Origin: Pictodentalium vernedei
Lineage: Eukaryota; Mollusca; Scaphopoda; Dentaliida; Dentaliidae
Assembly (NCBI GenBank): GCA_031216915.1
Contig: CM062288.1
Span: 177,485,919 to 177,549,918 of the forward strand
Reading direction: 5' to 3'
Length of the DNA stretch: 64,000 bases
The notes below the pieces were generated by a model that was given only the letters and a program-made list of their open reading frames with translations, made no database searches and had not been told where the DNA came from. Position 1 is the first letter of the stretch. The number at the start of each line of letters is the position of its first letter. Of the stretch, positions 56,709 to 64,000 are shown one piece after another. The position numbers and the translations under genes were made by a program.

Positions 56709-58362
56709 TTTTTAGCTGAACTTTGGCAAAGCCAAATTTGAGGTATTGCCATGACCCGTCGTCCGTCTGTCCATCCATTGTGATGTACACACGGCTCGGG
56801 CTAGAGGCCGTATTTATGAACCGATCTTTACGAAACTTCTTGGGTACCTTTGTTATCACCGTGAGACGAGAATGAGTGTTTTGGGGTCCGGTCCGAAATT
56901 TAAGACAGCTGCTGGGAGCCATTTTGTACCAAAATTAGGTACAATCAGATTTTTACGCAGAACTTCCATATGAAAGCTCCGATTTGAATAATATTTTTGT
57001 ATGATTGTTTAGTGCCATGGGATACATCACATATAATACAGGTTTTTTTCTCGTGCATAAATTATGCTAAATAGACGAACTTTGATCTATTTTATGTTAC
57101 ATTCAGAATTGTAACTGCAAATGCCAATACGGCTCGGGCTAGAGGCCGTATTTATGAACCGATCTTTACGAAACTTCTTGGGCACCTTTGATATCACCTT
57201 GGGACGAGAATGAGTGTTTTTGGGTGCAGTCCGAAATTCAAGATGGCTGCCGGTGGCCATTTTGTACCAAAATTGGTGCAATCAGTTTTTTGTACATAAC
57301 TTTTGTATGAAAGTTCTGATTTGAATAAATTTCTGTATGAATGTTTAGTAACATGGAATACATCACATATAATACAGGTTTTTATCTCGTGCAAAAATTA
57401 TGCAAATTAGGTGAACTTTGATTTATTTAGTGCTCCTTATACACAGTAAGAGCACATGTCAATACGGCTCGGGCTAGAGTCTGTATTTATGAACCGATCT
57501 TCACGAAACTTCTTGGGTACCTTTGTTATCACCTTGGGATGAGAACGAGTGTTTCCAGGTGCGGTCCAAAATTCAAGATGGCTGCCAGTGGCCATTTTGT
57601 ACCAAAATTAGGTCCAATCAGTTTTTTGTACACAACTTCTATACGGCTCAGGCTAGAGGTCGTATTTATGAACCAATCTTTAGGAAACTTCTCGGGTACC
57701 TTTGTTATCACCGTGGGACGTGAACAAGTGCTTTTGGGTGCGGTCCAAAATTTAAGATGGCCGCCAGCAACCTTTTTTTATCAAAATTAGTGCAATCAGT
57801 TTTTTGTTCAGAACTTCTGTACGAAAGTTGTGATTTGAATAAATTTTTGTAGGAATGTTTAGTAACATGGAATTCATCACATATAATACAGACTTTTTCT
57901 CGTGCAGAAATTATGAAAATTAGATGAACTTTGATTTGTTCAGTGCTACTTATACACAGTAAGTGCACATGTCAATATGGCTCAGGCTAGAGGCTGTATT
58001 TATGAACTGATCTTCACGAAACTTCTTGGGGTACCTTTGTTATCACCTTGTGTCAGGAACGAGTGTTTTTGGGTGCCTTTGTTATGCCTGTGCTATGAGA
58101 ACAAATATTTTGGGGTTCAGTCAGACCCACTCTGGGACTCAAAGATTTCTTTTCTAGTTTAGCATCTAACTGTTGCCCACATTTACAATACTTTACCTAC
58201 ACATTTGTTACAGGCTACGTTTAGCATTTATGTACAGACCGTTACAATACTTTACGAGTACCTTTATCAGGTCATTACCTAGATGTTTGTCATTGCTGTG
58301 TCACATACTTTACATGTACATGTCTTAAACAAGTTGAGCTACAGTTTCATTGACACTTTCAT
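56709..58362 (-). mobile_element. HLE-C copy 2, complete Helentron-like element
   Basis: On minus, the left end atgaaagtgtcaatgaaac starts at 58362 and is followed by tgtagctcaacttg. The right end is the hairpin (tttggc-ttt-gccaaa) before agctaaaaa at 56709. Units in sense order are spaced 334, 179, 335 and 338 bp (cggctcggg near 57978, 57644, 57465, 57130, 56792). The left agctcaactt pairs with the aagttgagct type of right end. Left-arm phrase 'aaagtattgtaa' occurs twice. Confidence 0.8.
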
Positions 58363-59085
58363 CGTTATACAGTATGCCCCCCTCTGGTATTAAACATTTT
58401 TTGACAGAGTTTTCTGACCCCAGTCTTGGACCAATTTTGGAAAGTCTGTTATGGAAGATTGTCCTACTCCCCAACAAGGGTTTGTCCAAGTTCTTGGAAT
58501 TTAATAAGTTTGATAGGAGAGTCTCCTCTGTAGTCTTGAGCCTCATTCATGCTCTTTGGAGTTGAGGTCGGATGGGCATGCTAGCCAGTACATCCACTCG
58601 GTTCCTTTCTCCATTTGGTCACCAAAGAGTGCTGTCAAACAAGATATAACTGGTTAAATTGAAACCCTGTTGCATTTTGGGAAATCTGTGCCAACCTGTA
58701 TTACACAAAAAGACATGAAGACACTTCAGAAGGGCCAGCACACTGGATCCAATGTCCAGCAATTCTCACACACCGGGCAGTTACCCACCTCTTAAGTACA
58801 CAATGGTAGGAGATGAATTTATAGAAACATTTCATTTTCTTCACACTTCTATCAACTCATTTACCACCAACCCCATAAGTCCCCATTAAACTTGAATGTC
58901 CACTTCTGTGACTCGAAATCACCAAACAGTAACTACCAACCAATAGGGTGATATACAAAGCCTTGAAAAACTAACCTCAGTTTAATGTGACATTAAGAAC
59001 CTTGCCCTAAGACTGAACTTGAAACAAAATCTTTGAATGCCAGATGTAACATTCCCTCAACATAACTCATGCAAGGTTCTAGAAA
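58363..59085. other. unassigned DNA
   Basis: No gene recognised. 58626-58665 (gctgtcaaacaagatataac) is a scrap of MITE family P. Confidence 0.4.
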
Positions 59086-60020
59086 CAACAAGAGCTGGAC
59101 TGTCGTCTGGTGCATACCCCACGTGGTGTACCACCTAGTGTGGGCATACCTATGACCAACAAATATTATTTATGAATATTCTTGTACAGACTGATGGATG
59201 GATGCACAGACAGATGGACACAATTAATCCAGTATAACCCCCCCCCCCCCCCCCATTTTCTTTCGAAAGTTTTCAACAATTTCCAACAATTTCTAAGTCA
59301 AAAGGTATGGTAAATTGTTTGGTGTTTGGAAGTTTTATGCAATGAGGCAGACGTCCTTGTCATAGACAAACTGCATGCCATATTTCACTGAAATCTGATA
59401 ATCCCAATCCAGTATAACTCCCCCCCTCCCCCCATTTTCTTCAAAAATTTTCAACAATTTCTAAGTCAAAAGGTATGGTAAATTATTTGGTGTTTGAAAG
59501 TTTTATGCAATGAGGCAGAAGGCTTTGTCATAGGCAAACTGCATGCCATATTTCACTGAAATCTGATAACCCATACCTGAGATGTTACAGGCTGAACAGA
59601 CAAATAATGTCTATTTCCTACAATTTCTAAGTCAAAAAGAGGGATAACACTAAAAAGGAGAATGTGAGAAATATCGTTGAATCCTTTTTTTTAAAGCCTA
59701 TACCATAAGCAGTGTTCACGGCAAATTTCATTGCAATAGAACATTCGATACCCGAGATACAGGCTGAACAGACAAAATTTGGGCCGGACAGACACAATTT
59801 CTAAGTGAACAAGTAATAAAAAAAAAATAACTAGTGTGGGGGGTTACCTATGACAAACAAATATTATAGAAAATAATAATTTACGTAAGTTATGAAAGTT
59901 ATGAATATTCTCGGAAGGACTCACACACGGATGCACAGGCAGATGCACGAATGGACAGACAGAAGCACGGATACATGTAATCCAGTATACCCCCATTTTC
60001 TTCGAAAGTGGGGGTATAAT
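59086..60020 (+). mobile_element. HLE-H, Helentron-like element with internal right-end remnants
   Basis: The left end aacaagagctggac is followed by a small hairpin, accccacgtggtgt (59117-59130), in which ataccccac pairs with the right gtgggggtat. The right end is the hairpin tatacccccattttc-ttc-gaaagtgggggtata (59986-60018), preceded by an 'acggatgcacaggcagatgc' type repeat. Related 'agtataac-C(n)-cattttctt' stretches occur at 59233-59268 and 59409-59442, followed by near-identical about 190-bp blocks ('aggtatggtaaattgtttgg'). Confidence 0.75.
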
Positions 60021-61325
60021 TATACTCCCTGGGACTCTCAGGTCTTTACCTTTTCCTCCTACTTCCCTTGAGGATGGAAGGATAAGGAAATGACTGGAGG
60101 ATCCTAGTTAGTACAAAAGAAAAAGAATTCCTCGACATATTGAGAGAAGAGCAATTTTTCACACATCTATGGATTTGAGAATCTAAGGACTGAAATTCCC
60201 TGAAGGATTTTTGGATAAGTTCAACATGTGTGCACAGAGGGTCAATACTCAGAGAGGCAAAAATTAATGATTTTCTAACACAGAAAATTAATTTCAGAAG
60301 TCAATGATTTTTAATGACTTTCAAAAACCAAGGCTGCCTTGCATGGGCAAAAACATTTGAAATTAATTAAACTGAGACATTTGATATCAGGAATGATCTT
60401 GAAACAACACCAGCAGTAAATCAGTTAACAAGCACCTGCTGCAGGGCAGAACTACAATAGACAGAATAGTTCTTGTCTCTTAAGATTTACTATGTGACCA
60501 ATATGGTACCTGCAAGTGGCTTGTCCAATAGAAATCAATACAAAACACTTCATTAACTGTGACCAATATAATGCCTTCCATTGAACTGATTTCTTTTGAG
60601 AAAAAATACCAGTGAAAAGATTATATCTTTTTTTTTCCAATACCTGTTATAGCAAGTAGGATAACATTAAATTTTCAGTGGAATCATATGTATCGGAACT
60701 GAATAATTGCATCGTTACATATCATAAATTCCACAGTCGTTGTTTGGCAGGAAGTGCCAACACAAAAGAACTATCTGAGAAGGCACTAATTAACCTGAGT
60801 CTGATGACTTTACACACAGCATGTGGCTGTATGTTTTACAATATTTTGCATACAATTCATATTCTAATGGCATAAACCATTACTAATACTGATGGCGACA
60901 TCAAAGCACACAGTTATCAAAATCTCTCACCCTTTCTCTTCAGTTGATAAGATAAATAATCACCAACAGAATTTCTTCAATAAGGTGTTTGGAAAGGCCA
61001 CTACAGTATGCTGACAAACTAATGCTAAGCAACTTCTAAAGGTCCAAAAAGGCCTGCACAAATTGGGTCATTTATTTCACCTACTGTTCACCTCAAAAGA
61101 AAAATGTGGCCAAGTTTTTAATCACCTAGATAACTTTACAATCAGACCGATAGAAGGTATGATGAAATTGGCCTTGGCATTTCTTTGTTAACTCTTCCAG
61201 AATATGATATATTTTTGAATGATGATTACATTCTGGCAAAGACATACAATGTGATAATATGCTGATAGAAAGGGAAAGACTCTCTCTGCCTTCTCCAACA
61301 GTGTATTACAACATAGCATATCAAT
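60021..61325. other. unassigned DNA
   Basis: About 1.3 kb without recognised repeats or genes. Confidence 0.4.
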
Positions 61326-61556
61326 TTAACCCTTACCTAACATGAAAGGCAGCAGATGACACTTGCAAACAAAATTCTTGAATTACTCATTTTTTACATT
61401 TTTTTTGTGTCAAAAACATTGCTATGACAGCTCATTGGAATGAGTTCAATGAGCTTGTTCCTATGAGTGTTCATGAGTTATGTTTTTGAGACAACAAAAA
61501 TGAAAAAATAATTGAAATCTGATGTTACTTTTCAAGTAATGACATAAATATTAAAA
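61326..61556. mobile_element. TTAA MITE, diverged copy
   Basis: Left ttaacccttacctaac; palindromic core 'acattgctatgacagctc' and 'gttcatgagttatgttttt' with 'cattggaatgag' in the middle. The right end is decayed; the border near 61556 is approximate. Confidence 0.6.
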
Positions 61557-61708
61557 ATTCAAGTAAAACAGAACCAACAAAGGGCAATAACACCCTCAAT
61601 TTTCAAGAAGTAATTGTAAATTTATGCAGGGCAAATACAAAATTTATTTAAATCGGATGCTTACTGTTAAAGTCATTGGATAAAAAAGGACATTTCAAGA
61701 AAAAGGGA

Positions 61709-61760
61709 AGGAAGGAGGGAGGGAGGGAGGGAGAGGGAAGGAGGGAGGGAGGGAGGGACA
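61709..61760 (+). repeat. (GGGA)n simple repeat
   Basis: A gggaaggagggagggaggg-type run. The antisense Leu/Pro/Ser-rich ORF (61648-61947) is an artefact. Confidence 0.9.
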
Positions 61761-63216
61761 AAATGAACTCTTCACTAACTTCTTTTCCTGCAAAGGGGAT
61801 AAAAAGTGAACGACATCCAGCAGCAACATTAAAACAAATATGAATGCTGGGTAAGCAAGAATGTTCAGTTCTAAGCCAGCTATGGTTGAGCAGTACTCTT
61901 GGAGAAGATGAAATAATGACTGATGGATGCCAAGTGACGGCGTCCACTCACTACTGACTTTTAGTCAAATGAACCCAAAGTGCATGGAAATTGAAGCCAT
62001 TTAAGGTTGCTCCCTGCTCTCTTTAGAACAACCTGATAGTGGCTTCCAGCACCACAAGAGTTGAAGGTAAAAAATAATGACGATGTAACCAGATTATATA
62101 GATATGACTTGAAAGATTTCCTGTAATGAAAAATAAGAATAGCTTTAATCAAGTGTAGGATATGAGAAAGTGATAGAAAAATTTTCAATTACTGGCATTC
62201 AAACATTCACAAAAGTCATATTAAAAAAAATTTGACACGCGAACATTCACAAAAGGTGTATTAACACTGTTTAAAAAGCTTAGGAGACAAAACAGTGGTA
62301 TTCCTGCACTGTCTATTCCCTATGTATATCTTGACATTATCGAAGACAAAGATAGACGACGTTTACATCATTCCTTAGAAATTTACATAAAAACATCTCC
62401 AAAAAGCCATCCATCTTTGCCACAAAGTCAGATTTCATTACAATCTAAATACAATTCTAATTCTTTTGAATTATTACACACGTGATATTCCATAAATCAT
62501 TCTTTGGAATATTTAACAATACCTTTCTATAAAGTTGGGAATTAAGAGGATTGGGAGAGAGTGGAATTATTAGACAAAAATAATCCTTAAGTAGCAGGAG
62601 ACTCTTGTTAACCGTTTATGGCACAAGCAAACTTTCAGCTATAATTGACCACATAGTAAGATGTAATCAGTCTTCATTTATCAATTAGATGATCTGATTC
62701 AAACAAGAAAACTGTCTAAGAGGCTTAACTCCTGAAAAAAAAAACTTGTGAAGGACCACTTTTCAAACTCATCCAAGACATTTTGTAGAACTCACATATG
62801 GAAGGACAGATGGACAGACAGATCTATTTCCTATTCCCCTTCCCAGAGTGGTGTGGGGGGTGAGGGTTGGATAATAATTGGACATTTGTCCTGAGGTCAC
62901 TATAATATTGTCAAAATCTGAATAAATCCTAAGTTGACTGTTTATCCTTAACTAGATGTGTGTTGGAAGTCCATATTAGAGCTGCAATCTGAAGTGCAGG
63001 TACCCAACTTAAAGACTTCATATTTTCTAATGTGCTTTATATTATCTTGGAAGTACAGTAATTTAGCCTGTTTGAATTTGCTTCATTACAATTTGGGGTG
63101 GGGGTATACTGACACTCACCCATGGATTGTAACACAGAAAGGATTTGTGAAGAATTTTTGACGACCAAAAAGGATTTAGCACACTACCAGTTAATGACAG
63201 TACCAGCACTTCCCAA
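61761..63216. other. unassigned DNA
   Basis: No gene recognised. 62804-62866 (ggacagatggacagacag, then ccttcccagagtggtgtgggg) looks like the decayed right end of a Helentron-like element. Confidence 0.4.
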
Positions 63217-63335
63217 TTAACTCTTTAGCTGATGAGTTTTTTTTTTTAAATATTTTCATATAATTTAGTCATGGCTGCTATGAAACAGCCAGAGCTAGAT
63301 TTGGTGAAAAATTTATGAAAATCTAGCTCTGTAAT
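63217..63335. repeat. Palindrome next to a TTAA MITE-like end
   Basis: ttaactctttagctgatg is followed by 'tagtcatggctgctatg' and an inverted pair (agctagatttggtg / aaaatctagct). Related to 32058-32290. Confidence 0.5.
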
Positions 63336-64000
63336 TGTATGATTCAATTTACAGAGAACAATTCTATTAAAACTAATAAAATTATGTTCCTACTCCTGGC
63401 AAGAGAGCATGAAACCTGGACACGGATATCTGCAAGCAGCATGCAAGGATTGAAAGGAGTCCAGTGGACAAGAGCGTGCAGATGTACAGTACAGTCAACA
63501 TGGATTGGTCATAATACATGTGTGGGCATTGATGTCCACGTATGCGTTTACCAGGTGAAAATCATCATCAGGAACATTTTTTTGAACGCGGTGTTTCATT
63601 TATTAAATTTTTGATGATTATTCCTATAATTAGTGTTTAGAATCTAATATTATTGTGTCCGTGAAAATATTGTTCACCCATGGAAAGTGACCAGTCCACG
63701 ATGGCTGTACTGTAGTTAAGGCATCATATTCGTTGGACTAAATCCATCTTTTTAGAGAAGCAAACATGACAGTATGAATTTGGTTTGTAATGCTTTATTG
63801 TCCGAAAATATCGTTTTTGCTCAAATACTGATTTTTCAGATTTGACATGGACATTGGGGTACAAACCTGACTTTTATATGCATGTGATTTTCTCCATTTG
63901 CATGTAGTTTCTTCATTGTACTGTAATTAGTTTCTGAGTAACAAAAGATATGATTCATAAAAAATTTAACCCCTTGATTTGATTTGAAAGTTTCAGAGTA

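Noticed and set aside
61648-61947. 99-codon minus-strand ORF with Pro/Ser/Leu run
   Set aside because: Produced by the GGGA simple repeat.

Overview
The window is AT-rich invertebrate nuclear DNA that is almost entirely transposon-derived. I find no host protein gene, no rRNA or tRNA gene, and no exon series. The organism is probably a marine invertebrate, most likely a lophotrochozoan such as a mollusc. The reason is the abundance of short non-coding elements built like the 'pearl' elements of bivalves, but the species and phylum are not proven. The only coding remains are a 5'-truncated LINE (28200-29380) and a Penelope-like endonuclease remnant (9236-9640).

The dominant content is a set of at least eight non-coding families that I call HLE-A to HLE-H (Helentron-like elements, working names). 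They share one plan: a left end made of a tiny hairpin followed by about 10 nt complementary to the right terminus, usually a body of tandem monomers of about 145-168 bp, a short ACGG/CAGA-type simple repeat, and a right-terminal hairpin followed by AAAAA. HLE-A is at 1-2742, 16126-17568 and 28027-31392; HLE-B at 44635-46877, 48818-50490, 50491-51280 and 51429-52924; HLE-C at 32345-33634 and, on minus, 56709-58362; HLE-D at 23366-25004; HLE-E at 25762-27050; HLE-F at 27238-28025; HLE-G at 29399-29827; HLE-H at 59086-60020. Two further tandem arrays without clear ends lie at 13985-15050 and 55850-56370. This plan matches what is known of pearl elements and Helentron-associated interspersed elements (HINEs). 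The assignment is inference, because no Rep/helicase gene is present.

Around and inside these lie DNA transposons: hAT-type elements with 8-bp target duplications (15785-18520, 21113-21690, 33699-34830, 44591-47894), TTAA-flanked MITEs (22798-25047, 39721-39931, 40761-41369, 41771-42037, 61326-61556), TA-flanked pogo/Tc1-like MITEs (5809-6152, 10632-11034, 35940-36596, 38397-39214, 54425-54807) and several foldback elements.

A dispersed SINE family (about 360 bp, ending in CCAATAAATAAATA) occurs at least twelve times. Some copies carry a tRNA-like head and others a 5S-rRNA-like head on the same body. A second SINE-like family shares its 3' end.

Many elements are nested, giving a relative order of insertion: hAT > HLE-B > SINE at 44583-47902; TTAA MITE > SINE and HLE-D at 22798-25047; HLE-A > LINE and HLE-G at 28027-31392. 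The stretches between named elements show only AT-rich sequence and simple repeats and may be intergenic or intronic.
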